NCBI GenBank assembly: GCA_011800805.1 | Contig: MPNW01000594.1 | Coordinates: 1 to 34,986, forward strand | Reading direction: 5' to 3' | DNA from: Hirudo medicinalis | Taxonomy: Eukaryota; Annelida; Clitellata; Hirudinida; Hirudinidae | Length of the DNA stretch: 34,986 nt | Part shown: positions 10,134-21,902 of the stretch, one piece after another | Layout: each line of letters starts with the position of its first letter | Position numbering within the stretch: position 1 is the first letter of the stretch | The notes under the pieces: generated by a model | The model's database searches: none | The model's input: the letters and a program-made list of their open reading frames with translations, nothing else | What the model was told of the DNA's origin: nothing | Translations under genes and position numbers: made by a program

Positions 10134-11532
10134 ATGTTCACAAAATTAATTTTCCACTTCACGGTCCTGATCTTATTCAGTTCATTTTCTCAACACAGCG
10201 TGAGTTTCTGATTTTGTTTTGTTGGTTTAACTAGCATTTGCCTACTATTCTAACTATTCGTGCAATGATTTCAAAAATGTCATTAAAGTTATTTGCATCA
10301 AATTATTTTGAATTATTTCATAGCTATTCGATTTGTTAATATGCTTTCCCCCTTTTTAAAAAACAAAAAAACCCCATTATCGTAGCGTTGCCAAGCAACA
10401 TTTCAACAGTTGGCAGAAAATTCGGAGGATTTTGGAGAATTATCAGGTTTAGAAATGAAATCGTCAGCACCAAGTGAGTTTGATTTTCCAGTTTACTGAA
10501 TTGCCGATAACTTAAACATTAGATTTGAAAGTTCTGTAATTTTTAATATAAGAAAGTTCAATAGAACGAGAAAACCTGAATTTATAACTTAATTCGAGTT
10601 AAATTATGATGCTTAATAATTCAGCACAAGTTTCTTTTTAATTTATATTTTTGATTATCTGATTTTAAATAATTTCCTGTTTAAATGAACGTTCTAATAT
10701 TTGAAAATATCAACTCAGAAAGATTAAGCCAATCATATTTAGAAGCATTTCGTAATCTGGATAAAATTAATCCTATTTGAAGATTTTTTTTAGAAATAAT
10801 CTGAAATAACTTCTAATACATTGCACAAAATGATTTTGAATGACAACAGGAAAATTTCTTTCAGTTTGACAATAAAATATTTCAGCTCTTTTACAAAATT
10901 TATTCGGGAAAATAATTTTTCTGAAACGAACGCTTAAATTAAATTTGTTTTTACAGGAATTAAATGAAACTGAAAAGTTCCAAATTCATCCAAATTGTCA
11001 TTAATTTTATTTTTATATTCTTTAAAAATTGATCCGATCTTGAAAAATGGAAGCGTAAAACAGATTGAACAAATTGAAGGCGATGTTCAATTGCTTGGAG
11101 ACATTTTGGAAATCTGCTTTTTAATATTCATTATGTACTAATTTAATTAACAGTAAAATAGTAATATTTTACAATAACCACATATTATACCACATAACCA
11201 CATAGCAAATAATTTTGTTAAATCAAAAGATTTCCAAAAACATTATCATTGTTAAGCATCAAACCCCTTTCAATTTTGTGTGCAATTACTAAACCAATAA
11301 TAGTAATAACAAAAGAAACAATAAAAGTACACATATAAATAACAACCAAGAAAATAATTCATGCCAATCATTTTGAATTGTGCATGCCGGAAATTTGGGC
11401 AGACATTTTCATCCAATAATTATAAAGTTCCAACTCAGATGCAGTTGGGCGCATCGAGAGTGTTCTGTATGAAACAGGCACCCATCTCCTTGTGGGTCTC
11501 CAGCTGTGTTTGTTTCATGAATTTCAAATCAG
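10134..11532 (+). CDS. 5' exons of a secreted or membrane protein gene (signal peptide)
   Basis: The first exon, 10134-10199, encodes 22 residues that look like a signal peptide: a lysine near the start, then the hydrophobic core LIFHFTVLILFSSF and a polar end. It stops at a strong GTGAGT donor in phase 0. The second exon, 10386-10473, continues in phase 0 with RCQATFQQLAENSEDFGELS and ends at another GTGAGT in phase 1. A phase-compatible third exon, 11439-11532 (or from 11445, a tandem acceptor), reads GRIESVLYETGTHLLVGLQL and ends in phase 2. A fourth candidate, 11581-11653, would need a 48-bp intron. The three-way phase agreement supports the model, but the third exon is less certain. The gene probably continues to the Ig-domain exons at 16038-16909. 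Confidence 0.55.
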
Positions 11533-13084
11533 GTCCGCTTATTAAAAGGTGTTGTTGTCAACTTGTTCGTGTCTCGACAGGTACGAATGTTGTTGGTTTG
11601 AAAAAAAAATATTCTCCCGAATTTGCACGCTGTTTTCATTAGAACCCATTGAAGTGGGTTTCAGAAGAATCTGCCGGAATATAATTTTTGGCTTCAGTTG
11701 GAAATTACTTCTAAACCTTTATTTATAATTTTGCATGGAAATTAATTATTTATGTTAATGAGATAATGTTTTATGAAATAATAACGTCACAATATTATTA
11801 AAATTACATATTGCGTAACATTTTCCTTTTTTCGCGAGAGAGATCATAATTTAGCACGAAAGCCTGATTTTTTTTTCGTTCTGTTGGTCACTGAAATTAT
11901 GACCCATTATTAAATGCCACAAGTTGCGAATCATCACCTTGTTGATCAATTATTTACGAATAATGCTGCTAATAATGTCAGTTATTTTAAGTGACTTTTT
12001 TTGGCAATAAATGTCTATGTTCTGAAACCAGCTGAAACTAGACTGAATTATTCTGTTGCCTCAAATGTAACTCATCGGGTCGAATGAGACCTGAAGATCT
12101 GAGATAAAAGCGGTCATTAGTTTGGAATGGGGGAATCTTAACGCAAAAATTCATACAAAACAATCGAAAATTATGTGAAATATCAGAGTTGAGAAGCCAT
12201 TTGATTTTTACGAAATTCGACTCGATGTAAAAATGTTTTTTTTAAACAAATATTTACATCTATTTTTCGTGCTTTATAAAATAAATTTTAGAAATAACTT
12301 TAAAACAATAACAATAATAATTTCACCTATAATTAAGTTCAGAATAAATAAATTAGGCCTTGACGGAGAAATGGTTATAAAATGGTTACTCTTGCATGCT
12401 TAATAAGGTTCATTGAGTGCGTAAGGATTACAATTTTCCCTTCAGGCAGGGGATATTTTCAGTTTCTAAGAATTTCCAAGTAATTTCCATCGATATTATT
12501 TAAAATAACTAAAATTATTATTGTTGGTATTGCTAGGTTATTGTAATAAATAAATTTGATTGCAAAAAATGTTATAAGTAATTTTCAGAAATCACAAAAC
12601 TTTTCCTGAACTGATTTTTTTGTTCTTTTTCTGAGACATCACGAATGAAAAAAATTAATTAAAATCCCTAAAAATCCTTCCCAAGCAGTGGAACCGCCTC
12701 CAATTCATTCTTCGGAATGTCTTATTGGAACAACAAATGAAAAAATCTTAAATATTTTGAGCAATTGTTTCAAATTAATAGTTGTAAGTAAGGAGGTTAC
12801 ATGTAAGTAAGTGTAACTCTAAAAACTATCTCTAAAATTGATCTGGTAGCTTTTTATTTTTTTTATGGCTCTTAATTGAAAATTGAGAATCATGAGTTTC
12901 GAAACAACGAGATCCCAAAGGTTTTATTTCATAAAAATACCTTGTTTGTTTGAGTTTTGAGACCATTTGTTTAATAATATTTATTATTAATACAGTTTTG
13001 TTTTGTAAAACTATATTTTCGGTGGTTTATTACATACTATACGTAACGTAATTAAAATGTAAATATCAATGTTTCCTCTGCTTT
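11533..13084. other. Probable intron sequence, no exon assigned
   Basis: AT-rich sequence without a well-supported exon. A candidate exon at 11581-11653 follows a good acceptor (TCTCGACAG) and fits phase, but its predicted peptide is not convincing. The rest shows nothing that I can support. Confidence 0.4.
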
Positions 13085-13216
13085 GTGCTCTTTGCGCATG
13101 GTCTAATGGTTAAGACTTCCGCCTCTCACGATGGTAGCACCGATTCGAATCCCGTTGCTGGAGCACGGTCCTAATTATCTAGTTACGTAGCATATAATAA
13201 ACAGCGTTAATAAACA
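13085..13216 (+). repeat. tRNA-derived SINE-like repeat or tRNA pseudogene
   Basis: TGGTCTAATGG at 13099-13109 matches the polymerase III A box, and GATTCGAATCC at 13142-13152 matches the B box. GTGCTC (13085-13090) and GAGCAC (13161-13166) can pair as an acceptor-like stem. The D-arm and CCTCTCAC loop resemble a glutamate-type tRNA, but the anticodon and T stems are poorly paired and there is extra sequence before the D arm. It is therefore a decayed tRNA or SINE head rather than a working tRNA. The following segment to 13216 shares two blocks with 66-100, which favours a dispersed SINE. A CAG/CAA-rich tail follows. Confidence 0.6.
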
Positions 13217-13832
13217 GCAGCAGCAACAGCATCAACATCCTCTGCTTAAAAAATCGAAAAATATTTTTAAGTTTCCTTAGAAAATGTGCCAAAATACAAG
13301 CTCCTTAAACTTCATGCCTCAATTGGTGCCTCATTCCATGCACGGATGATTCGTATATTCAATGCGTGTCATAGTTCCCTTAAGAACCTCCAGAGCAAAA
13401 TTGCCAGCAATATTCCCATTTCCTTTTGCAATTTATTTTATTAAATTGTTATCCGTTTTGAAAATTAATTTTCTTAATGGTATGACAACAATGGGGAGGT
13501 AATTATTTAGAAAGCAAACCTCTGCTATTTGTTATTTCATTATTTATTATTTTAAAATACAGTTCTAATGTTTGCTTCTCAAAGAATGAAACAATTCTTT
13601 GCGAGACAGATTTGAGACAAATTGTATGTTAACGTATCCATTAACAAAAATAAACAAATATAACCAAATAAATTAGACATTTTAATAGAAACGATTAATT
13701 CAATTAATCAATCAACTAATCAATCAATTAATTAATTAATTTTAGAAGTGCGTACATTAAAATGAATTGCATAAATCTCATGAGATCTTAAACAGATTTA
13801 CTACCCGTCATCTCCAAGGTTTTATTTTGCAG
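13217..13832. other. AT-rich sequence, no gene seen
   Basis: A short CAG/CAA-rich tail of the SINE-like unit occurs at the start. A run of AATTAATCAATCAACTAATC-type repeats lies at about 13695-13742. No exon is supported. Confidence 0.4.
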
Positions 13833-14205
13833 AACCCGCATTCGTTAATTGGCCTAAAATGCAGGACTCTGAATTTATTTCAAGGTGAATGAAAAGCGGA
13901 TAAATTGAGAAAATACGAGAATCACTCTCAATGAATCTATGAACCACATTATGTATTTCTATACATTCTGATAAAACAAACAATCGCTATCTTCCAAAAG
14001 AAATGCTTTGTTTGCTGCTTCATCGCAAGTTCTATCTCAGGACTTAATCGCTTCCAGACAGGTGCCCTGCGATTATGATGATGATGCTTGCAAATATTTC
14101 ATGGATCTCATGACCATTGGACTATCCTCATGCATGGAATATTTCCCTCCTTCTGCTCAGTCGTCTGCTTGTGACGCTCGAGTGGAAATCAAGAGATCCA
14201 ATTAA
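13833..14205 (+). CDS. Candidate cysteine-containing exons, possibly the end of the signal-peptide gene
   Basis: TTTTGCAG precedes 13833 and CAAG|GTGAAT ends an exon at 13884; in the frame with two leading bases it reads PAFVNWPKMQDSEFIS and ends in phase 2. An acceptor GCTTCCAG before 14058 gives a phase-matched next exon that reads QVPCDYDDDACKYFMDLM and then SSCMEYFPPSAQSSACDAR, with four cysteines suited to an extracellular protein. This frame reaches a TAA at 14203-14205, with AATAAA at 14301-14306, so the gene may end here. Alternatively a weak donor, CGA|GTGGAA after 14181, would link in phase 0 to the Ig exon at 16038. An in-frame start at 14041 is also possible. No family is recognised. 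Confidence 0.4.
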
Positions 14206-15529
14206 GGATCCGTTTTGTGATCATTTCCAAAAATCATCATTTCATCTTAAGTTTTGACAAATTGCTTACTTTGCTTCTTTTGAATTGAAGGAGTTAAAAT
14301 AATAAATCATTTATCTTATTTAAAAGAATAATTTTCTAATTTTAAAGAAACGAGTGGTCTAAATAATTTATGGGAGCCTTCTTCATAGAAAAGTCAATGA
14401 TTAATTGGCAACAATAGCAACAATGTTATTCGTTAAAAACTGAAGCATTTAAAGAAATGCATAATATCGGATTCAATAAACCTATTACATGTTGTGATAG
14501 AATTCTCAATTATTCAAATAAAAATTATATAACGTTATTACAAAAATCATTCCTTAATTTAGAAAACTATTTTCCAGTTTAGTATTCTTCCTGTGTAAAA
14601 CGTAAGTCTTTCGGTGACAAAATACATTCCACTGCCAGGTTTACAATTTCAAGTTGAAACCTGACAAATTTCTCGGATTCATTTCGCATTCCTCATCTTC
14701 AAATGCATGGCTACAAACTATTTTTCTCTCCTGATTCTCTCTGACTGGAGACCTTTAATTTAATTGTGACCTGGGGAATTCATTTCTCCATTTTTCACTC
14801 CATCATCTCCGAGCTGTTGCCAAGAAAACGGAAAAAATCAATTCGTAATTCATTTTTGCAGATGATTTTTGGATGCGAATCTCAAAAGAGACGTTTGGAC
14901 AATGTTGCAAATAAATAATTTGCATTTAAGTAATGAATATTATTATTATTATTATTATTATAAAGTCATTTATTTACTTAGAAATTGTAAATTATTTTAA
15001 AATATTCTCATTTAATTCCATGCACAACAAAGTCAATTATAATTAAAAAACGCATCCGAAAAAGAAAAAGCATCAACCTTGATTACCGGAAGACAGAAAA
15101 TGCCCTCCTTTCCTAGAGTGAAAAGCTGGAATGATCTTCCTGTATTCAGGGTTGCACTGTAATTTCTGCTCCAATTTGTCTTAATGTAGCAGTCGTGTGA
15201 AACCTTTGCATTTCGTTCCTGTTGTAACTCTAATGTTGGCCATTTAACCGCGACACTGTTCATTTGAAAGGGTCATTTCTTGCAAACCCTTTTTCAATCC
15301 ATTGCATTTTTTTAACTCAAATAATTTGTTTTAATACATTTCTTGGAGAGAATTTATTACTTGTTCTCGAAGAAAAATTCTGAAGCCACTTCAAAGGAAT
15401 TTGGTTGAGGCCTGACGACTGCTTAGTTTGGTGAATAAGAACGTGAACATTTGCAGTTCACTTTTTTCGAGACTTCCGATGTTTTTAATTTTTTATTTTT
15501 TTATTTTTTTAAGAAACAAAACTCTGCAC
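14206..15529. other. Noncoding sequence with a polyadenylation signal and an ATT microsatellite
   Basis: AATAAA lies at 14301-14306, downstream of the possible terminal exon. A (TTA)n run is at about 14939-14960, and T-rich ATTTTTTT repeats lie at about 15485-15511. A 76-codon minus-strand frame at 15263-15033 has no splice or other support and is treated as chance. Confidence 0.4.
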
Positions 15530-15852
15530 CGAACTGAGTTGCCGTGCTGGTAGACTATGTTCAGTCATTGGACTGCCCCTCCACCCCAGGGAGACATGCA
15601 CCTGCAACAACCCAGGAAATTGCCCCAGGGTAACCCAGAGTCACCACAAAAATGTTTGTGGAAGTAACGGGCAGTTTTACTCGAGTCATTGCGAACTGCA
15701 CAGTGTCGCCTGTGTGACCAGGACCCACATAATTGTCATGAGAGGACTTGATCACTGCCTCAGGATTGGATCAACGCAGAGACAAGGAACAGTGATTAAT
15801 AACGCTACCTGGAATGACGACGACGACGACGATGGTGATGATGATGATGATA
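15530..15852 (+). repeat. Putative dispersed repeat with a (GAC)n(GAT)n tail
   Basis: This block is markedly more GC-rich than its surroundings, with sharp edges: a T-rich run on the left and a GACGACGACGACGACGATGGTGATGATGATGATGA-type tail on the right (shown here only as a pattern of GAC then GAT triplets). A GC-richer body of about 280 bp ending in a trinucleotide tail is the layout of a SINE or other short retroelement. No A/B box pair was confirmed and no second copy is present in the arm. A 64-codon minus-strand frame inside it is probably meaningless. The mirror is 19135-19457. Confidence 0.4.
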
Positions 15853-16037
15853 TTAATGGTTCTCTACTTTAATAACTTTATTTGAATTTGCTTAAATATA
15901 ACCAGGTGTAGTTTATCAAAGTAATCTCATCTCATTGAAATTGAAATTGAATTAATTACGTGTGCAATTAAATGTTGGACGCTTTAGAGTCAAATTAAAA
16001 TAATTAAAATATAAATTACCTTCAATTAAAAATTTAG

Positions 16038-16319
16038 TCTGATCTCAATTATTATGCAAAAGAAGCCAGCCACTCGGATCTCGGAAACATCACACGATCT
16101 GTCGATGCCAGGCTCTTCTTTCCTCTCCGCCTGCATTGTCTCGGCAGTGTAGACAAAAGTGCACCGCGAACACTCAAGCATCAAAAGAAGCTGACAAACG
16201 GAAACAAAAGAGAGGACAAAGGGAGCGATAAAGAGCATCTCAACGTTGCTGGAAAAGCAAGCGATGCATTCACGTGGACCAAGGATGGGAACATCGTGAC
16301 CTGGAGAAGCGATCTTGCG
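16038..16319 (+). CDS. First half of an immunoglobulin-like domain (exon)
   Basis: AATTTAG precedes 16038, and GCG|GTTTGT ends the exon after 94 codons, in phase 0. The frame reads SDLNYYAKEASHSDLGNIT, then RLFFPLRLHC, a lysine-rich stretch, then FTWTKDGNIVTW. LRLHC matches the B-strand cysteine and TWTKDG the C-strand tryptophan of an Ig fold. The spacing is odd: 45 residues lie between that cysteine and tryptophan, where about 10-15 are usual. The insert (KHQKKLTNGNKREDKGSDKE) is very charged. One N-glycosylation sequon, NIT, is visible. It joins in phase to the exon at 16768. It could belong to a receptor or a secreted Ig protein; no kinase or membrane segment is present to decide. Confidence 0.72.
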
Positions 16320-16388
16320 GTTTGTTTACGGCCTCCCGCTGACCTCCCCTTTCGGGCCTGTTTCGATTGTTATTGAAATTATGTGAAT

Positions 16389-16745
16389 AAATATTATTAT
16401 TACTGTTATTCTTGTTGTTATTATTATTATTATTGTTGTTGTGATCACAAGTTATTGTTGTTATGATTACAAATTATTGTTACTATTGTCGTGATGTAGT
16501 CAGAGAGTTAATAGTCAGAGAAATTGATGCTATTAAAATTATTATTGATTTTGTGATTAACAGTTGTTGCTGTTGTTGTTGTTGTTGCTGCTGTTGTTGT
16601 ATTTAATAGTTAAAAGAGATTAATATCAAATATTCTAAGTAAAAATTATTATTATTTTTATTATTATTATTATTATTACTATTATTGTTGTTGTTGTTGT
16701 TGTTATTACTATTATTATTATTGCTATTATTATTATTATTATTTA
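16389..16745. repeat. ATT/GTT trinucleotide microsatellite cluster inside the Ig-domain intron
   Basis: Runs of ATT, GTT and GCT fill most of the intron between the two Ig exons, at about 16390-16440, 16560-16602 and 16645-16743. The mirror is 18242-18598. Confidence 0.8.
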
Positions 16746-16767
16746 TAGAAATTATTTATCGCTGAAG

Positions 16768-16909
16768 ATATTACACGGAGAATTCCTTCAGTTCGATGAA
16801 GTTACCTACCACCACATCGGCGTCTACACATGTCTGTACGCATCCACTGCAGCAAACGAGGATGTTGAAAACATCCAAGTCTTGTCGAAATTTAAACTGA
16901 ACGTTCGAT
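16768..16909 (+). CDS. Second half of the immunoglobulin-like domain (exon)
   Basis: The acceptor GCTGAAG precedes 16768, and the exon ends at CGAT|GTAAGT, a near-perfect donor, in phase 1. It encodes 47 residues: ILHGEFLQFDEVTYHHIGVY, then TCLYAS, then KFKLNVR. L.F.EV....IGVYTC is the classic E-F strand signature with the second disulphide cysteine, and KFKLNV is the G strand. Joined to the exon at 16038-16319, it completes one Ig domain. A phase-1 intron just after the domain is typical of genes that encode several shuffled Ig domains, so more coding exons are expected downstream. None follow on this strand before the palindrome axis, so the gene is truncated by it. Confidence 0.8.
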
Positions 16910-16918
16910 GTAAGTATA

Positions 16919-17415
16919 ACATTTTTATTATCGTTAATAATAATATTAATAATAATAATAAGAAGAAGAAGAAGAAACAAAATAATATTTTATCATCATT
17001 AATAATAATAAACGAAATTATATTTTTATTATCAATATTAATAAACGACACAATAATTATTTCTAATTATTTATAAAATATCGCCAACCTAGAATTTCTC
17101 AGATACTAATAGATAAAAAGAATTAGTGCAAGTCCAAGAGTTGAATAATGATGTTTTATCACAAGAACACGTTCAAAGAAATTGTTGGTTACCTAAGTAT
17201 ATCAGTTTATTACTGTTTATTAATTATAGGTGCAATTATTAATTATAATTATTATTGATAACTGATGTTATTAATAATGTTAATAAATATATTAATTGTA
17301 TATTAATTGTATAATAATTGATAATAATGACTTTTATTATTTATTGTTTTTATATTAATTCGTAAATTATTCATCTGATCTTATCTAATAATCAAATATA
17401 ATAAGACACAATCAA
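16919..17415. other. AT-rich intron sequence leading to the palindrome axis
   Basis: AAT and AAG runs at about 16936-16985 are followed by AT-rich sequence with many ATTAAT blocks. ORFs on both strands here are low-complexity (poly-isoleucine, asparagine or lysine) and not genes. It is most likely the intron after the Ig domain. Confidence 0.5.
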
Positions 17416-17571
<156 letters not shown>

Positions 17572-18077
17572 TTGATTGTGTCTTATTATATTTGATTATT
17601 AGATAAGATCAGATGAATAATTTACGAATTAATATAAAAACAATAAATAATAAAAGTCATTATTATCAATTATTATACAATTAATATACAATTAATATAT
17701 TTATTAACATTATTAATAACATCAGTTATCAATAATAATTATAATTAATAATTGCACCTATAATTAATAAACAGTAATAAACTGATATACTTAGGTAACC
17801 AACAATTTCTTTGAACGTGTTCTTGTGATAAAACATCATTATTCAACTCTTGGACTTGCACTAATTCTTTTTATCTATTAGTATCTGAGAAATTCTAGGT
17901 TGGCGATATTTTATAAATAATTAGAAATAATTATTGTGTCGTTTATTAATATTGATAATAAAAATATAATTTCGTTTATTATTATTAATGATGATAAAAT
18001 ATTATTTTGTTTCTTCTTCTTCTTCTTATTATTATTATTAATATTATTATTAACGATAATAAAAATGTTATACTTAC

Positions 18078-18949
18078 ATCGAACGTTCAGTTTAAATTTC
18101 GACAAGACTTGGATGTTTTCAACATCCTCGTTTGCTGCAGTGGATGCGTACAGACATGTGTAGACGCCGATGTGGTGGTAGGTAACTTCATCGAACTGAA
18201 GGAATTCTCCGTGTAATATCTTCAGCGATAAATAATTTCTATAAATAATAATAATAATAATAGCAATAATAATAATAGTAATAACAACAACAACAACAAC
18301 AATAATAGTAATAATAATAATAATAATAAAAATAATAATAATTTTTACTTAGAATATTTGATATTAATCTCTTTTAACTATTAAATACAACAACAGCAGC
18401 AACAACAACAACAACAGCAACAACTGTTAATCACAAAATCAATAATAATTTTAATAGCATCAATTTCTCTGACTATTAACTCTCTGACTACATCACGACA
18501 ATAGTAACAATAATTTGTAATCATAACAACAATAACTTGTGATCACAACAACAATAATAATAATAATAACAACAAGAATAACAGTAATAATAATATTTAT
18601 TCACATAATTTCAATAACAATCGAAACAGGCCCGAAAGGGGAGGTCAGCGGGAGGCCGTAAACAAACCGCAAGATCGCTTCTCCAGGTCACGATGTTCCC
18701 ATCCTTGGTCCACGTGAATGCATCGCTTGCTTTTCCAGCAACGTTGAGATGCTCTTTATCGCTCCCTTTGTCCTCTCTTTTGTTTCCGTTTGTCAGCTTC
18801 TTTTGATGCTTGAGTGTTCGCGGTGCACTTTTGTCTACACTGCCGAGACAATGCAGGCGGAGAGGAAAGAAGAGCCTGGCATCGACAGATCGTGTGATGT
18901 TTCCGAGATCCGAGTGGCTGGCTTCTTTTGCATAATAATTGAGATCAGA
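18078..18949 (-). CDS. Mirror copy of the two immunoglobulin-domain exons
   Basis: On the minus strand the exons are 18949-18668 and 18219-18078, identical to 16038-16319 and 16768-16909. The intron and its ATT/GTT microsatellites are also identical. The gene in this orientation also stays open at the axis, so the two copies face each other tail to tail (3' ends toward the axis) with both lacking their 3' exons. Confidence 0.72.
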
Positions 18950-20781
18950 CTAAATTTTTAATTGAAGGTAATTTATATTTTAATTATTTTAATTTGACTC
19001 TAAAGCGTCCAACATTTAATTGCACACGTAATTAATTCAATTTCAATTTCAATGAGATGAGATTACTTTGATAAACTACACCTGGTTATATTTAAGCAAA
19101 TTCAAATAAAGTTATTAAAGTAGAGAACCATTAATATCATCATCATCATCACCATCGTCGTCGTCGTCGTCATTCCAGGTAGCGTTATTAATCACTGTTC
19201 CTTGTCTCTGCGTTGATCCAATCCTGAGGCAGTGATCAAGTCCTCTCATGACAATTATGTGGGTCCTGGTCACACAGGCGACACTGTGCAGTTCGCAATG
19301 ACTCGAGTAAAACTGCCCGTTACTTCCACAAACATTTTTGTGGTGACTCTGGGTTACCCTGGGGCAATTTCCTGGGTTGTTGCAGGTGCATGTCTCCCTG
19401 GGGTGGAGGGGCAGTCCAATGACTGAACATAGTCTACCAGCACGGCAACTCAGTTCGGTGCAGAGTTTTGTTTCTTAAAAAAATAAAAAAATAAAAAATT
19501 AAAAACATCGGAAGTCTCGAAAAAAGTGAACTGCAAATGTTCACGTTCTTATTCACCAAACTAAGCAGTCGTCAGGCCTCAACCAAATTCCTTTGAAGTG
19601 GCTTCAGAATTTTTCTTCGAGAACAAGTAATAAATTCTCTCCAAGAAATGTATTAAAACAAATTATTTGAGTTAAAAAAATGCAATGGATTGAAAAAGGG
19701 TTTGCAAGAAATGACCCTTTCAAATGAACAGTGTCGCGGTTAAATGGCCAACATTAGAGTTACAACAGGAACGAAATGCAAAGGTTTCACACGACTGCTA
19801 CATTAAGACAAATTGGAGCAGAAATTACAGTGCAACCCTGAATACAGGAAGATCATTCCAGCTTTTCACTCTAGGAAAGGAGGGCATTTTCTGTCTTCCG
19901 GTAATCAAGGTTGATGCTTTTTCTTTTTCGGATGCGTTTTTTAATTATAATTGACTTTGTTGTGCATGGAATTAAATGAGAATATTTTAAAATAATTTAC
20001 AATTTCTAAGTAAATAAATGACTTTATAATAATAATAATAATAATAATATTCATTACTTAAATGCAAATTATTTATTTGCAACATTGTCCAAACGTCTCT
20101 TTTGAGATTCGCATCCAAAAATCATCTGCAAAAATGAATTACGAATTGATTTTTTCCGTTTTCTTGGCAACAGCTCGGAGATGATGGAGTGAAAAATGGA
20201 GAAATGAATTCCCCAGGTCACAATTAAATTAAAGGTCTCCAGTCAGAGAGAATCAGGAGAGAAAAATAGTTTGTAGCCATGCATTTGAAGATGAGGAATG
20301 CGAAATGAATCCGAGAAATTTGTCAGGTTTCAACTTGAAATTGTAAACCTGGCAGTGGAATGTATTTTGTCACCGAAAGACTTACGTTTTACACAGGAAG
20401 AATACTAAACTGGAAAATAGTTTTCTAAATTAAGGAATGATTTTTGTAATAACGTTATATAATTTTTATTTGAATAATTGAGAATTCTATCACAACATGT
20501 AATAGGTTTATTGAATCCGATATTATGCATTTCTTTAAATGCTTCAGTTTTTAACGAATAACATTGTTGCTATTGTTGCCAATTAATCATTGACTTTTCT
20601 ATGAAGAAGGCTCCCATAAATTATTTAGACCACTCGTTTCTTTAAAATTAGAAAATTATTCTTTTAAATAAGATAAATGATTTATTATTTTAACTCCTTC
20701 AATTCAAAAGAAGCAAAGTAAGCAATTTGTCAAAACTTAAGATGAAATGATGATTTTTGGAAATGATCACAAAACGGATCC

Positions 20782-21154
20782 TTAATTGGATCTCTTGATT
20801 TCCACTCGAGCGTCACAAGCAGACGACTGAGCAGAAGGAGGGAAATATTCCATGCATGAGGATAGTCCAATGGTCATGAGATCCATGAAATATTTGCAAG
20901 CATCATCATCATAATCGCAGGGCACCTGTCTGGAAGCGATTAAGTCCTGAGATAGAACTTGCGATGAAGCAGCAAACAAAGCATTTCTTTTGGAAGATAG
21001 CGATTGTTTGTTTTATCAGAATGTATAGAAATACATAATGTGGTTCATAGATTCATTGAGAGTGATTCTCGTATTTTCTCAATTTATCCGCTTTTCATTC
21101 ACCTTGAAATAAATTCAGAGTCCTGCATTTTAGGCCAATTAACGAATGCGGGTT
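20782..21154 (-). CDS. Mirror copy of the candidate cysteine-containing exons
   Basis: The sequence is identical on the minus strand to 13833-14205; the exons would be 21154-21103 and from 20929 to the stop at 20782. The same ambiguity between a terminal exon and a splice to the Ig exon applies. Confidence 0.37.
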
Positions 21155-21770
21155 CTGCAAAATAAAACCTTGGAGATGACGGGTAGTAAATCTGTTTAAG
21201 ATCTCATGAGATTTATGCAATTCATTTTAATGTACGCACTTCTAAAATTAATTAATTAATTGATTGATTAGTTGATTGATTAATTGAATTAATCGTTTCT
21301 ATTAAAATGTCTAATTTATTTGGTTATATTTGTTTATTTTTGTTAATGGATACGTTAACATACAATTTGTCTCAAATCTGTCTCGCAAAGAATTGTTTCA
21401 TTCTTTGAGAAGCAAACATTAGAACTGTATTTTAAAATAATAAATAATGAAATAACAAATAGCAGAGGTTTGCTTTCTAAATAATTACCTCCCCATTGTT
21501 GTCATACCATTAAGAAAATTAATTTTCAAAACGGATAACAATTTAATAAAATAAATTGCAAAAGGAAATGGGAATATTGCTGGCAATTTTGCTCTGGAGG
21601 TTCTTAAGGGAACTATGACACGCATTGAATATACGAATCATCCGTGCATGGAATGAGGCACCAATTGAGGCATGAAGTTTAAGGAGCTTGTATTTTGGCA
21701 CATTTTCTAAGGAAACTTAAAAATATTTTTCGATTTTTTAAGCAGAGGATGTTGATGCTGTTGCTGCTGC

Positions 21771-21902
21771 TGTTTATTAACGCTGTTTATTATATGCTAC
21801 GTAACTAGATAATTAGGACCGTGCTCCAGCAACGGGATTCGAATCGGTGCTACCATCGTGAGAGGCGGAAGTCTTAACCATTAGACCATGCGCAAAGAGC
21901 AC
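21771..21902 (-). repeat. Mirror copy of the tRNA-derived SINE-like repeat
   Basis: This is the reverse complement of 13085-13216, with the same A and B boxes and the same mispaired stems. Confidence 0.58.

Noticed and set aside
10022..10234. ORF on the plus strand with ATG at 10043 (63 codons), including CSCGFSYSFNC
   Set aside because: Its frame would end in phase 1 at the GTGAGT donor and can be joined to the next exon, but the alternative start at 10134 gives a clear signal peptide and the most protein-like continuation.
13085..13166. A functional tRNA gene
   Set aside because: A and B boxes are present, but the anticodon stem and T stem are mispaired and extra bases precede the D arm.
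15561..15755. Minus-strand ORF of 64 codons
   Set aside because: It sits inside a probable dispersed repeat and has no splice, homology or polyadenylation support.
16026..16238. Minus-strand ORF of 70 codons with a hydrophobic start
   Set aside because: It is antisense to the Ig-domain exon at 16038-16319, which has the cysteine and tryptophan motifs and proper splice sites.
16771..17076. Low-complexity ORFs on both strands near the Ig exon
   Set aside because: They are translations of ATT, AAT and AAG microsatellites, or antisense to the Ig exon. Poly-isoleucine and poly-asparagine products are not credible genes.
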